A DNA stretch of 64,000 bases, taken from positions 730,001 through 794,000 of the forward strand of contig JAWWUD010000062.1 in assembly GCA_033964015.1 (NCBI GenBank). The letters run 5' to 3'. Positions 43,075 through 55,500 of this stretch are shown in pieces (within the stretch, counting starts at the first letter, position 1; the number at the start of each line of letters is the position of its first letter). The stretch is from Scolanthus callimorphus. Its lineage: Eukaryota; Cnidaria; Anthozoa; Actiniaria; Edwardsiidae. The translations under genes were made by a program, and so were the position numbers. A model generated the notes under the pieces. That model made no database searches. It had not been told where the DNA came from and worked only from the letters and a program-made list of their open reading frames with translations.

Positions 43075-45074
43075 GAGGGGGGTTAGGGATAGGGTCACAT
43101 TAACTGGTGCATTAGCAAAACTACTAAGCAAAGGTTATAATGCAAGGGTGCCCACCTTTACAACCTCCTGGCAAAGTTTGCACCTGGGTGAGCTCTCCTA
43201 TTAGAATAAAAAATAGAGTTATAATTGACATAATATTTACATAGTCAATTATAAAACAACTAAGATAGTATGTGTGCTCTCATTGGTCGACAGGTGTGTT
43301 TAGATGAGAAATTATAACATGTTTGTGACGTCACGCCAGCGACGATGTTTGCACTGCCTTACGTTTTGACACTAAATTTATGCAAACACTTGAAGCAATT
43401 AAATTGTGAAAGCAGTGCTGTTCTCTCTTAGCTAGCATTTGTCGTCCCATCCTTAAACCACAAGTTCAAAGAATTGGCTTGTCTTGGACTTTTTTAATCA
43501 AACCCATGCGTGTAAATTTACACAACATTTCCACAATTTAAACAAGATTTTTTTGTCCTCCAACATTCTATTCCCTCCCTTCCCTCAAACAAATTCTTTG
43601 ATTTCTGGGAACTTTTTAAAAGTATACAGCTCATACTAAGATGGGAAAACAACACAAATCAATTAAGTTAGGCGACCCAACTAAAATTCTGGATTGGAGA
43701 CTTTCGGCAAATAGGTTTGCCAAAATGGAAAAGAACAACGAAGACCAAATTAAGCTTATTGAACAAATCACAATTTATTTCATTACTTTCCTATTCAATT
43801 TTTTGAAAATGAAGATCGTTCGAGTATGTAAAAAATCATTTGCTAGCAAGTTAACAAGTCTTGAAGCATAAACAACACATACATGAAATTCTTACCGGCG
43901 ATCGGCAAAGACTGAACGACACTTTCGGCAACAATTGAGGCCCCCATAGTATCATTTCAGTGTGGTATTCAACATTTTGCTTGATTTGAAAATTGAAACA
44001 AGACAAACACTTGTTTGCTAGCCAGCTTTTCTGATGCAGAATTCGCCTTTCCAAAACTCAGCAAAAAGCCCAAAGTCAATGTAAAGGGCGTTATTGTATG
44101 GCTTTGCCCGTACATCCCTTCATTGACATTCGCTTATGCTTCAATTAACTAGTCGAGAATTCTCCCAACCTCCCCTCGTGTTTGCATCAGAGTATGTAGA
44201 CACAGAAAAAGTTCTCTATTGCTTAAATGTAGTAGGATTTTTGCAATATCGTTATGATGTACTTACTCAGAATATCCTGTTTAACCTTTGGCTTTAGACA
44301 GTCTTCTGTTTTTTTTAAACAAATAATACATTAATCAGGATAATTTTCTAGAATTTACTGAGCATTCCTTAAAAAAAATTATAATCACGAATAAACATTT
44401 GCACACCATCAATTACATGTACTATACTGTAGGTTCAAATGTATGAGGAGGTCTTGCATAGAGTTTCTATACAAGACCGACCCTGTAGCGAACTCTGTAG
44501 CTTTGAACATATTTACAGTATTTAACCTACTGATGCCCACAAAATTCTATTGTTTTTATGTAAGACTTGTTAACTTGATTCTTTTTTCTTTCTCAGGAAT
44601 GAGAATTAGTGCCTAATTTGAACTTGAACAAATAAAGGCAAAAATTTTCATCACCAAGTAGAATACATAACAGCGATAACTCTCATGAATGTTACAACAA
44701 AGAGTGAAAACTACCCATTAGGAGCACATTGTTTGGTATCCTCACAAAGCACATACAATGTACCTATATCTACAGGATGCCTGTGTCTTTACCAACATTT
44801 GCAGAACCCTACATTCAAATGTAAGTCCTCGTTCAAAAGACCTGGTAAGACCTGCTTCAGGTCTTACTGTCTTTTTAATTGTAAGACCTGAACATAGGCC
44901 TGTAGTATGGTTATTCCTCAAAGTTAAACGTTTGCATACAACAATGGAATATGGGCATGGTAGGTTTATAATTATAGCAAATACTGCTTGTGAAAATATT
45001 TCTTATTCAAACCTTTTGATCTTATGAAAAGTGTAAAGAAAACTTAGGTATTCAAATAATGATTGATTTAAATT
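43074..45074. other. 3' side of the SET gene
   Basis: Should contain the missing final exon(s) of the SET gene. One possible piece is about 43908-44045 (minus; ends CCGATCGCCG before GTAAGA and contains C-L-S-C), but frame and acceptor are unconvincing. Confidence 0.3.
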
Positions 45075-45311
45075 GGGCCACATCACACAAAAAGGGCCCG
45101 GACGACATAATGCCACTGTTTCACTTTGTGGTGGAAATTTTCTAATTTGTTGATCATATTTTCTAACCACGTACAATTAAAAACAGTACTTTGAAATACA
45201 CAATATCTAGCCATGTTCAAACAAATTTAGATATAAATTAATAGAATTTCAAGCTCAAATTTACGGTGAGTTTTGTGTTGTTGGCCGGGCCCTTTTTGTG
45301 TGACGCGGCCC
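45075..45311. mobile_element. MITE with GGGCC ends
   Basis: GGGCCACATCACACAAAAAG then GGCCCGG, and the complement CCGGGCCCTTTTTGTGTGACGCGGCCC split around 45285-45311. 237 bp, in the region 3' of the SET exons. Confidence 0.55.
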
Positions 45312-45916
45312 ATATGATGAAAATTTTCAGTGCTTATTTCATCCAATTGTGCAGCCACTGAGTTTCATTTAGATAAGTTACAACGGTTGCTCGCAGTGGT
45401 TTCTCTCTCGCGCGTGCTGCCCCGGGGGCCAAGAGTTGAGAAAACCACTGCTCACAGGGTATCAGTACAGGTATCATGTGTGTGAAATCTGGTTGTGCTT
45501 ATCAATTTCTGGGATCAAGGTGTGCCGCTTATTTGAAGGCGGTACTTATTCCAATGGTATTATGTGCTTTATAATGCCTGACTCCAGTAGATCATAAGGT
45601 GAAATTGTCGAATTGTATTACTTAAGCAACAAGAAAATATAGGGATATTAATTAGAAAAGTTGAAAAGTACCATATGTAAAGGTGACTTCTGATCCTAAC
45701 TTAAGGCATTCAAATGGTTTATAAACTACCTGCTACAATTTCTGGTAGATATTTGAATGATGAAATAATATATTTGAATATATTTGTCAATATAATGTGA
45801 ATCACTAAATTTTTTCATGTCACTTTTATTTTGTGACACTTTTTGTGTCACTTTATTTTTGCAACTACCATCTTAAATTAAAGTGCCACAAAAAATTATG
45901 TATGATACTAACTTAC

Positions 45917-46116
45917 CTTTGCTTCTCCAGAACAGATTGCCTGCTCCATAATCGAAGCGAAGCTCTGTTCCTGGTAGTATCACTTTTTTGGCAAAAATAC
46001 ACAGGTGAGTCTTGCCAGAATTGGGATTTTTTATTTTTTTTACAAATGCATTGGCCTGTCTTCCAGGGCTGTCATTCACAAGCTTCCCCAGACCATCTGT
46101 TTTGGTGGCATCAATG
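45917..46116 (-). CDS. SET gene exon 4: SET C-terminal half (200 bp)
   Basis: Acceptor TGTTTTACAG, donor AGCAAAG followed by GTAAGT. Holds IDATKTDGLGKLVNDS, the strand HLCIFAKKVILPGTELRF and DYG, whose tyrosine is the catalytic-pocket residue of SET domains. Confidence 0.78.
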
Positions 46117-47160
46117 CTGTAAAACATAATTATGAGAATTAAAATCACCAAGAATTTATTAGAAAAATACTTTTTTCTAGTTGAAACAAAATGAGCTGAC
46201 CTCCTAGGAAACTAGCTTCTGTTCCCTCAAATCTATCTTTGTGTGTGGTTCTCACTAGAAAAAGACTGGACTTTTGCTTAAAAATCTATGACTTCAAACT
46301 CATCTAGGATGGTGGCCATATATTCTTTAGAACAACTGGAAGTGGCATACCTCCAGCAAAGTGTTTTTTTTTTGCATATCCTTACCATTTCTCTATTCCA
46401 TTTTCTGAGTAGTAAAAAAGAAAATTCCCCTCCCCCTGGTGTTTATACTGGAGCTCCCTCTCCTCTGCTTCATGTTTTTGTATTGTTTCCCCTCTGTACT
46501 CAAGGAGAAACTCTCCAGGCTGTATTTTGTTGTCACCAAATACCCCCCTCCCTACAAAAATACAAAGACAATACTTGCATAAGATAAAGCATAAAATCAA
46601 GCAATAAAGCTGCAATTAAAATAAGAGATTACCAAACTGATGTACACAAACCTATGTATTTGTCAATGAAAACCTCTTTGAGGTCTGGTCTGTCATTTTT
46701 GTTTTGTACCCAGATAAGGGCCTCCTCATTTGGGGACCACTTCTGTAACTAAAAAAAAAAGATTTTCAATTTCATGTTACAGTACTTTGACCATTTGTTG
46801 TCAAAAGTACGTTCTCATCTTGCAAACTTGCACCTGTTCATTGACAACCATCCCAAGCCTTTGAGCATCATATGGAAACCACTTATTTGATACCCCACTC
46901 CTAAGCAATATAAAACATATGACGAAGAAGAATATGTTTACATTAGGGCCGATAGAACAAGCTTGGTTCTGAACCAGTTTTAAGTACATTCTAAAGTTCC
47001 AAAGTTCATGCCATAATTACCAAGTTGATTGAAATGGTTCACAATGAAGTTGCAAAGTTTGTGCATGAGTTCCCAAGTTGCGAACATGTTTTTGTTAAGA
47101 TTACATGTAGGTGCTATTGGTGTACCTCATCCTCCCAGTTTCTCCTCCTCCTTTTCATCT
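45917..47160 (-). CDS. KMT5A-like SET-domain lysine methyltransferase, four exons, ends open
   Basis: Exons 47160-47126, 46748-46652, 46551-46386 and 46116-45917, all with GT-AG ends and matching phases. The joined product runs from a basic M-K-R-R-R-R stretch through a Trp-rich N-flank (W-S-P-N-E-E-A-L-I-W-V) into a SET domain: KYIGRGVFGDNKI (SAM-binding GxG region), FLLEYRGETI, LFYYSENGIEKCIDATK and ELRFDYGAGNLFW. Splicing at 46386/46116 recreates the C-I-D-A-T motif diagnostic of KMT5A/SET8 proteins, which monomethylate histone H4 Lys20. The NHS motif is N-D-S here, a change I recall in expanded KMT5A-like paralogues. The final exon(s) after RSK and the first exon(s) are not identified; the substrate is unknown. 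Confidence 0.78.
46386..46551 (-). CDS. SET gene exon 3: SET N-terminal half (166 bp)
   Basis: Acceptor TATTTTTGTAG, donor AAATG followed by GTAAGG. Holds GRGVFGDNKI, GEFLLEYRGETI and the tyrosine-rich LFYYSENGIEK segment preceding C-I-D-A-T. Confidence 0.78.
46652..46748 (-). CDS. SET gene exon 2: pre-SET flank (97 bp)
   Basis: Poly-pyrimidine acceptor TTTTTTTTTTAG, donor CATAG followed by GTTTGT. Reads L-Q-K-W-S-P-N-E-E-A-L-I-W-V-Q-N-K, then D-L-K-E-V-F-I-D-K-Y-I; the split Gly completes I-G-R-G-V with the next exon. Confidence 0.7.
47126..47160 (-). CDS. SET gene exon 1 of model (35 bp)
   Basis: Acceptor AGTTTTTCCAG, donor GATGAG followed by GTACAC. Reads M-K-R-R-R-R-N-W-E-D-E in the frame that continues into the next exon. 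It is short, so the support is mainly phase agreement. Confidence 0.5.
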
Positions 47161-48212
47161 CTGGAAAAACTATAAAGAATAAATGCATTGTGCACTTTTC
47201 ATCATCACCATCAACTTCAACCATATATCATCTTTAGTTAGTGTGTTTACAACTTTTACCTACTCATGCAAATGCATTTATATTAATGATAATTAAAAAT
47301 GGAGATGCCCAGAAAGATAATAAGAGACCCAAGAATTACAATGTTTGAATTTTAAAACACACATGCTAATACAACAAAATGGCTATTTTTCGTAATCTAG
47401 CTATAATTATTATGCCCAAGGGTCCCAGAATGAGATTGTTGCTGAGGACCATGTATAACTGCTAGTGCAAAATTCAGTAAAGATTTTGGGCTCTGGCTGC
47501 CGGGGAATGCTTAGCGTGGTTTTGGTCATATGGGGCCAACCAAACGCACTGACTTGGCATTTAGAGTCAGGGCAATTTTGCTTTGCAGAGGTTTTGCTTG
47601 GACATGACTAAAATCTGCAATTTTCTCTTCTCACAGTCTGACGAAAGGCCTGAGGCCCTTGCATGCACTGACTATAGGGCGATTCCACAGAAGGTTATCA
47701 ACTGTTCTAAAAGATGTTCAAACAAAACAGTGATTCTGTCGCCAACCACGCCCTAATGCTCGATTTGTATGTAAAAGTAAATGAGTTGAGCTATAGTATA
47801 AAGTTGATCGAGTTATACAAAAACAGCAATAAAACGAAGCAAATTTATGTCAGTGATATACAATAATAGAAAAAACAACCGAGACAAATAAGAATAAATG
47901 AATTATATTCGTATTTAGAACGAAAACTGTCTCTAGTAAGTGTAGTTATTTGTTTAGTTTTCCCGCGTGTTTGACTCAATGGACAAAAAGACAAAATGGC
48001 TGAATGAAGGATAAACTATCACGTTTAGCTCACATCATATTGAAGCTTTTCGAAACTTTCGGAAACAGAATTAAGAGAAACTAAATAGCTTTTACTCTAA
48101 GAAAAGGGATTTAAGCTTCTTTTGGTACAGGTTATTGTAATAATTACTCTTTCTCAGTTTTAGTCACGCCAAAAAAGACAGAGATAACAAAAATTGTAGG
48201 AACCTTTTTAAG

Positions 48213-48870
48213 CATGGTTTGATTGAACGGAGTTTTAAGCTTAATGCTGCGAATGCCGCACAATCTCCAACTTTGATATACATTCCTAGGCCTTCTGTTA
48301 TAAAGTCTTTTTAGTAAACCACTGCACTTACCTACTGTCCTCTCAGTCGGTTCGTAGGAGAGACATGAACTATGACATCTTCATTCCCGTTTTCGTCTCC
48401 GGCAAATCCTCGTGTTTGCTCTAGAACACGGAGCATGGTTTGAACGGAGTTTTAAGCTTAATGCCGCGAATGCCGCAAAATCTTCAACTTTGATATACAT
48501 TCCTAGGCCTTCTGTTATAAAGTCTTTTTAGTAAACCACTGCACTTACCTACTGTCCTCTCAGTCGGTTCGTAGGAGAGACATGAACTATGACATCTTCA
48601 TTCCCGTTTTCGTCTCCGGCAAGTCCTCGTGTTTGCTCTAGAACACGGAGCATGGTTTGAACAGAGTTTTAAGCTTAATGCCGCGAATGCCGCACAATCT
48701 TCAACTTTGATATACATTCCTAGGCCTTCTGTTATAAAGTATTTTTAGTAAACCACTGCACTTACCTACTGTCCTCTCAGTCGGTTCGTAGGAGAGACAT
48801 GAACTATGACATCTTCATTCCCGTTTTCGTCTCCGGCAACTCCTCGTGTTTGCTCTAGAACACGGAGCAT
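48213..48870 (-). repeat. 217-bp unit repeated three times upstream of the SET gene; possible triplicated first exon/promoter
   Basis: Three copies start near 48213, 48434 and 48651, differing by few bases (a 4-bp insert in the first). On the minus strand each has a strong donor (TAG followed by GTAAGTGCAG) after positions 48332, 48549 and 48766, spaced exactly 217 bp. Each copy also carries the same 34-codon open stretch starting M-L-R-V-L-E-Q-T-R-G that ends in TAG just before the donor, with F, L or V at one position. A stop at the donor means the segment would be 5' UTR with an upstream ORF, not joined coding sequence. That it serves the SET gene is inferred from strand and position only. 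Confidence 0.5.
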
Positions 48871-48877
48871 GCGCCAG

Positions 48878-49095
48878 CAGTGGCGGATCCAGGGGGAGAG
48901 GGGGAGGTACTAGGGTTCCATGGAACCCTCCCAATCTCGTACCCAGAGCCCGTGCATCTTTGAGCCAGCGGCCTTAAAGATACGCGGGCTCTGGAAACGA
49001 GATTGGGAACCCCCCTTGAGCAACAAAACAATAAGGACTGTGAGCCGAGCTCTGCGTATATATTGGCCCTTGGTAAAATCCTGGATCCGCCACTG
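48878..49095. mobile_element. CAGTGGCGGATCCAGG-ended MITE (hAT-like)
   Basis: Exact terminal inverted repeats CAGTGGCGGATCCAGG / CCTGGATCCGCCACTG are a widespread animal hAT-type end (from memory). A GCCAG pair borders it, but no clean 8-bp duplication is visible. A CCAGAGCCC foldback is nested at about 48938-49000. A solitary copy of the same end lies at 26791-26806. Confidence 0.6.
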
Positions 49096-49327
49096 GCCAG
49101 TGATCTTGCAATTTTTATTGGACAATCTAATAAACAAACAAGTAACTATAAGAGGGGGTAACGAAAACCTGGCGACGCGTGCGCAGAATAATTTTGGGCT
49201 CTCGGCTCTAGCTACAGCGGCGGACAAAAGTATCGTAAACACCGCGTTCTCCCTTCCTGAACAGGGGAGCGGGGAACAGCCTGGATAGCCAAGTGTTTAC
49301 TTATTTTTGTCCCCCATTGTAGGGTTA

Positions 49328-49430
49328 AGCCCTGGCCAAACGAAACGCAAAGTCATCGCCCCTCCTTCTCAAGTCAACGCAAGTTGGTTGCGTCGACTTG
49401 CGATGATTTGAATTTCGTTTGGCCAGGACT
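49328..49430. mobile_element. Mini-MITE, TTA target duplication
   Basis: 103 bp. Ends AGCCCTGGCCAAACGAAA and TTTCGTTTGGCCAGGACT, flanked by TTA at 49325-49327 and 49431-49433. Arms of about 30 bp leave almost no interior. Confidence 0.65.
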
Positions 49431-49792
49431 TTATACGAGATTGAACGACGAGCGATAAGGGGCGAGCGCTCCTTACCCCTCCTCCTCCCTCCTAGCTCTC
49501 GCTCAATTATTTTGCTCTCCCACATTTCTCGCGCGGTCAAAACTCGTTCGTTCGCTTTCCTTTTCGTTGCTCCCGAAAACCCGCGGAAACGCTTACTACT
49601 CAGGCTAAAAAAATACCATCTTGACCTCTTTTCTGGCCTTTTACCTCTTTCAGGAACCTCCGGTTCCTGACAGGTTGGATAAAGTTATCCATGGATAAAA
49701 GTTATCTGTTGTATAGGATTTGTTCTGGATTTATCCGTTGGATAAGCATTTAACTACAGGTAACTCTTAACTGACCTTTAGGAACCGGCCCT

Positions 49793-50265
49793 GGCGCCCG
49801 TTTCTCGAAACGCCCGAGAATTCTCGGGCTCGAGAACTTTGTTTTGAAATTTTTATGGATTTATCAAAAAGTTTTTCGTTTTCTTTTTTACCCTGCTTAT
49901 TTGAATAGTCTATAACTCCCTTTTCGTAGTTATTTATATTCTATAGCATTACTAGAATTACGTTAGTTTAAACCGAACTTTTCGGGCACCCGAAAATCTC
50001 GGGTGAAAAACAATGGAAGTTTTTCGGGAGCAACTGACCTTCGGAGACTTTTCGGGTGGTTTTACTTCGATTTAGGGTTTTGAATGAAATCGAACATTTC
50101 TTTTTTGAGACGTAAACAGTATACATATTCACGGATAGGAAGTTGTAGACTATTTAAATCATCAGGATAGAAAAGAAAACGAAAAACTTGGGGATCAAAC
50201 TATTAACATTTGAAAACAAACTTTTCGGGCCCGAGAATTCTCGGGCGTTTCGAGAAACGGCCCCC
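49793..50265. mobile_element. Inverted-repeat element, CGTTTCTCGAAACGCCCGAG ends
   Basis: CGTTTCTCGAAACGCCCGAG then AATTCTCGGGC at the left; the complement ends at about 50265. Arms about 40 bp, with inner CTTTTCGGGCACCCGAAAA-type palindromes. Confidence 0.55.
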
Positions 50266-50269
50266 TGGG

Positions 50270-51364
50270 CGCTAACCCTATCCTAAAATCCTCGCGCGAG
50301 GGCGCGCAGGGTATCCTGGACGTTTGACCGCGAGGCCCTGGGAACAAGAGTTGTTTGAGGAAGACGCGGAGGGCGCAGAAAGACGTTACATTTTTTAAAG
50401 AGTTCAATTTGAAAACAATCCGATGAAATCTTATTCATCCGAAAAGAATGAAGACTTATTTGGAGTTCAAAGGCATATCAAGTGATTAGGAAAGTTTGCT
50501 TGCCTCTTTTTATGGCAAGCGTTGTTTAACAGTGTACGATAAACAAGGTTCATATTTTCTGTAAAGGTAAGCTTACAGATCGAGATGCCATCCAACTCCC
50601 GCAGAGGTTACGTTTTTCTGATACATTAGCTTTTGTCTTGTCCTTTTATTCGTTTGTTCTGCAAAGGAGGCATCTGGATAATGTCATTTTTCTATGCGAA
50701 CGTGGCATGATTCAACCAGAAACTGTTGAGCTCCCTCGACTCCTGTTTGACGGAGCTGCACGTGCCCGGAAAAATCGCATCATAATAAAACACAGGCCTC
50801 ACGGGCTAGGGGAAAATTGGTGGAAAAAGATTCAGCCGAGTTGACCAACTAATACTAAAAACGTTTGAATAAACAATTGAAGAATACTTACTAAATCATC
50901 TAATGTGTATGCTGTGTTTATTTTTCAAGTTTGGAGGTGGATTTCTGGATCTGAACATCACTCGCTACAATGTACACTCGCTCCCCATTCAACTGAAAAT
51001 AACAATCGCGAACCCATGGCCTATGAAGGGTAACAAACCACATAATGCCTATCCATTTGAGGTGAGAATTAATTTGCTAAATTATTGGAAACATAAACCT
51101 CAAATTAAATGTTGATTATGTTCAAGTGCTCAGCTCTGCTGCATAGAGTGGTCCACTAATAAACATACAAAATGCCTATTGCTTGCTGAACAAACCTATT
51201 TCTAGTAGTATCTATTTATATAGTGAAGTGCTCGAGCTAGGGCAGAGCTACTTTTTCTAGAAAGCGTTTTGTTTGTTAGTGAAATAGGCGTCTGAATGTT
51301 GTAAAATTATTACAGTAAAGACACTCGAACCATGAACACTTGGTTACAATATATATTACTGCTT
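50270..51364. other. Intergenic, no accepted gene
   Basis: Plus-strand open stretches near 50638-50844 and 50903-51115 are unremarkable in composition and lack splice or start support. Confidence 0.4.
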
Positions 51365-51392
51365 ATGTATCAGTCAATTCCAGCGGTGACCA

Positions 51393-51433
<41 letters not shown>

Positions 51434-52542
51434 GCATTTGGTCATTTCTAAAAATAAAACTGAAAATTCCCCGCCTCCGGGCTAGCAAAAATGCAGAATA
51501 CCCCACGGCGGGGAACACAAAAAGCGGAAAAATGCCCCACCCCCGGGACGAGAAAAAGACGGTAAGGCTAGTTTTAGACGTCGAACTTATGTATCTCTGT
51601 CGCACTAAATTGACTGGGTTTATTAGCCAGTGAAAACAAGTTATTTCTATATGAGTGATTTTATGAGGTTAATATAATCTGTCTGGCCAATGGAGAAGAT
51701 TTCAGCCCTGATTTTATGAGCGCTGGAAGGATTCAAAATTCTAATTTAGCACGGCGTTGGCACGGCAGATAGTGCCGTTCCTAATGCAAATGAGCTCAAG
51801 ACAATAGCTCTAACTAACTAAACAATGGGAAATTGACATTTAGTGCGACAAGAATTACGTTCGACGTCTAAAACTAGCCTAACTCTGCGTGACAAAGCTT
51901 CACAACAAAAACTTCAACTCCATTTATACTGTCCGAGCATTTGCAATTCGTTTTTTTTTAATGTACTTTAGCTTTCTCGTCTTTGAACGAGTTCTCATTT
52001 CACTGAAAATGAGACAAAATATAAATAAAGAAGTGACATTCCTAGGCCATTCGCGGTTGTAGCCATTTAGCTGCATCTCTCAATGCGAAATTTACCTTTA
52101 TTCTATTTGCAGAGCAACTATTTCGCAGTTATGTTAATTGACTTTTTGCGGAATTGGAACTCTGTTTATAGTGTCAATTCATTTTTACGTTTTTCTACTG
52201 AGACGAAATTGCGAAATCTGTTTCTTCTCTATAGAAGACGGCGTTAACTGTGAAATGTGCAAATGTGTCAGTCTACAAACGTGGTGTATACGGGGCATGC
52301 TCTGCATTATAGTTTATGTGGCGTTATTTTCTGTAACTGGGTTGTAGTTCGCAAAACCCGACGCGCTTGAGATGAGAAAACCAAAATTCCCCACCCCCCT
52401 CCCCCGGGGAAAAACAATTCCCGACCCCGGGGCCAGCAAAATTTTCAAATTCCCCACCCCAGGGAAGGCACTGGTGTGCAAATGCCCCACGGTGTCTGGG
52501 GGTGGGGGGGGATGGTCACCGCTGGAATTGACTGATACATTA
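51365..52542. mobile_element. 1.2-kb element with ~180-bp terminal inverted repeats and a nested MITE
   Basis: The left arm begins ATGTATCAGTCAATTCCAGC; the right arm is its reverse complement (GCTGGAATTGACTGATACAT at about 52522-52541). Both arms continue with a C/G run and CCCCAC/CCCCGGG blocks interrupted by short spacers. The left arm holds a C37 run (51395-51431). A second MITE is nested inside. Confidence 0.6.
51566..51879. mobile_element. Nested MITE, TAA target duplication
   Basis: Ends GGCTAGTTTTAGACGTCGAA and TTCGACGTCTAAAACTAGCC flanked by TAA at 51563-51565 and 51880-51882. 314 bp inside the 51.4-52.5 kb element, so it is the younger of the two. Confidence 0.65.
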
Positions 52543-52544
52543 TG

Positions 52545-55500
52545 CTTGCTATTCTCACTGAAACTGTTTGAAAAGGGCAATAATGTTTTAGAACCACCGC
52601 AAAAGTTATAATATATTTTCATTTCTGAATCTAGGTCTCCCAAACCACAGAAAAAAGGTGAAATAAATGTATAGGTATTCATTGTAAATTGTATGCATAA
52701 TTATTTTCAATGTTATTGATCAGTGTTATGATATTGTTGTATCTGAAGGCTGCAATAACACCAACATTTCAACGGTTTTTGTAACTGCTTCAGGAATGTA
52801 AATATCAATGTACATATAATATGTTCAGGAATCAGATTTCGTCGTCTGAAGCAGGATTTTCCAATTGCAGTACCGTAAGCTTGGTTTCTTGTATTGATTG
52901 AATATTCTAGCTGTGCAGCCATTTTCTTAATTCAATTTGGACATGTTCCAGTTAAATATTAATAACAGCTTTAGACTTTTCATGCATGAGATACAGCATT
53001 GAGCCAGTTTTTACTTATTATTTGACCAAGTCAATCATTTGTGTTCTTGAAATAATTATTCCCATAACAAGAGGCACTGTATGCTTGGTGTCTTTCTCAT
53101 TCTGTCATTCTTTTTATTTGTTGCTCGCTGTAAAAGACAGGGCTCCTGTGTAGATACATTTTCAAGTCTTGTTTACATGTATATCATTTCCATATGAAGT
53201 CAGTGGATGGCAACTTGTGACCACTGAAGAGTATATTGTGCTGGTTGCTTAGATGGGTTCATTATGTCACTAGTCTGGATCTACAAAAAGGAACAAAAAA
53301 GAATAATTTAAAATGAATTAAATGGAACACTTTAATATCGCTGACTGAAAGTTTTGCTCAACTGAAAATTCACATTTCTATTGCTAAAATATTTAAATCA
53401 CCCAAATATAGTGTTTGTAACTACTGGCGATAGTGAATTTTGGGTGAATTGGGGACCCCTTTTTTTGAGCAGAAGTTTAGCTAAGTTTCAGCTTTTATCT
53501 TAGTTTACTCCTGCCTAACAGTTGCATTATTTTTCCCTGGAAATATTACCATCTAGATGCATTGCTCACTGCCACTCTTTTGTCTCATGAAATCTGTAGT
53601 ACGTTTTCTAACAAGCTTCTGAAATAACTCTGCATACTATCATTGATAAGTAACCCTTTCGTGTTTCATCACATAAAAGTACAGAACTACCTGAGGATGA
53701 AGTCATCACAGCTTTCAAAATTAAGGTGTACTGTTTTCACCGGTAGTGTCAGTTGACAATGTACCCTGCAAGCAGTGATTTCCTCCTCTTAGGCATTGAC
53801 AATGCTGTGAATAAAAGCTCATTGGTAATATAAAAAAAAACATCGGTCATTTCGCAACAGGGATCGATTTGATATTTTCGTTAGACAAAACCAAACGGTG
53901 TTGTGTTCGATGGCCACTATACTAAGTCTTATTATTAAGTTATGCATATTGTTTTAGTTGTCGATAAAAATCTGCTGTGAAAATGATCTCCAGTGAATAA
54001 CATGCTTTGAAATCTGTGATAACTTTCAAGATTCATAAAGTTTACACTTACCGACACCTCTAAAATTCCATGAACACAGCGCTTCACATATGTTTAGTGT
54101 TGTAAAAGAATCTGAAAAAGAACAAGCAAAACCTGCTTTGTTCCAGAATATGGCTGGTCGGTCGACTTTTGCAAGTAATCAATCGGGTATCCTGCGGCAT
54201 GTTGCCAATGGCCAGTCGAAAAATTCCATCGCCTCACGTTTTATTATTGTACTGCGCATGGGCAAGAATCAAAGGGGGATATTGGAGAGCTGGTGAGTAC
54301 AGTACATTTGCAAACTGCGGTACACAAAACTGTGGTACAAAATTAGAGTTGCTCTCGCTCGCTCGAGCAACAATCCTGTTATCACTTGATCAGTGCGACT
54401 AGAAACCATATATGCTTGTAATTGTTACTAGTTTAATCTAAATATGCGCCAAAATGTTCATAGAGTTTTAATTGAGGCACAATTTGTCTCTGTTACAAAT
54501 TAAACACACTTCTGGAAGTGAGAACTCGCTTATTACTTTAGGAGGGATGAATATAAAATAGGCCTGACCCAACGTCATCAACTACCTAATTAGCATAATG
54601 TTTTAAAGTGCCATGGAATTTATAAGTAGGCTTTCTCTTCAGAAAGCCTGAATAAAAAAAATTTAACCATTTGGTATAATTATTTTTTTGGGGATAACCA
54701 AAACCCTCAAATCTACAGTAGCAGTCATCAATGGTAACCTATTGGTCACAAGTGAAGCCCCATGAAATACTGTGTTACTAAAAGTTTTAGTTTTATCATT
54801 TATAACAAAAAAAATAGTTCTTTTGGGCAGCTCTATTAATTATTAGAGCTGCCCCCATCACTTTTTACTTAATTAAATTAAATTATGTAAGGTTTATTGT
54901 CCAGCACCAAGGGTTATGAAATATTTTAGCATTAGAGCATAACTTTCTATGACTTTATCGGTGCAATAGAGCATGTGTGTGGCTCGTGATTTTACAACGT
55001 TCTCGTTGTTCTAACATCACAAGAGCTCTATTTGCAGATAAAGCCATAGAAAGTTGTGCTATAATGCTTTTATGATATAGTGTGGGAGAACCATTACTTT
55101 ATTGGTGTAAAAGAGCATAGATTTGGACCAATCAGAGTGCACATTATATCATAGCTATATTATAAAATCTTCTACGGTTATCATAACCCCGAGGTTGATT
55201 GACAATAACATGCTTATTCTTCACTTGGCGAGGTTTCCTCTAAATAATATTTCACTAAAACTTCAGACTACAATTTTAAAATCAATTTTAGATCATTGTT
55301 TAGATTTTACTTTAGTTCACTGGTAGATTGTGATGCTTTGTGTGTGCCTTTTTTTGTTTGGCCTAAACAATTGAGGTGTGCATTCTCAGGATAACAGTGT
55401 TCTAATGAAAATTTGTATTAATGTCGCTAACTGCATTATAAACAACATGCGCAGTCAACTTGCTCAGGCACATTAACACATTCCTTAGTGGTTCCTACTG

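Noticed and set aside
43030..43090. Interstitial telomere repeat (GGTTAGGG words)
   Set aside because: Only single words at the edges of a G38 run; no TTAGGG tandem array.
46652..46748. Apparent frameshift between the W-V-Q-N-K and K-E-V-F-I-D-K segments of the SET gene
   Set aside because: A careful recount of 46681-46700 shows one continuous frame; exon length 97 fits both junction phases.
50638..51115. Possible plus-strand exons
   Set aside because: Short frames without splice sites, a start context or recognisable motifs.
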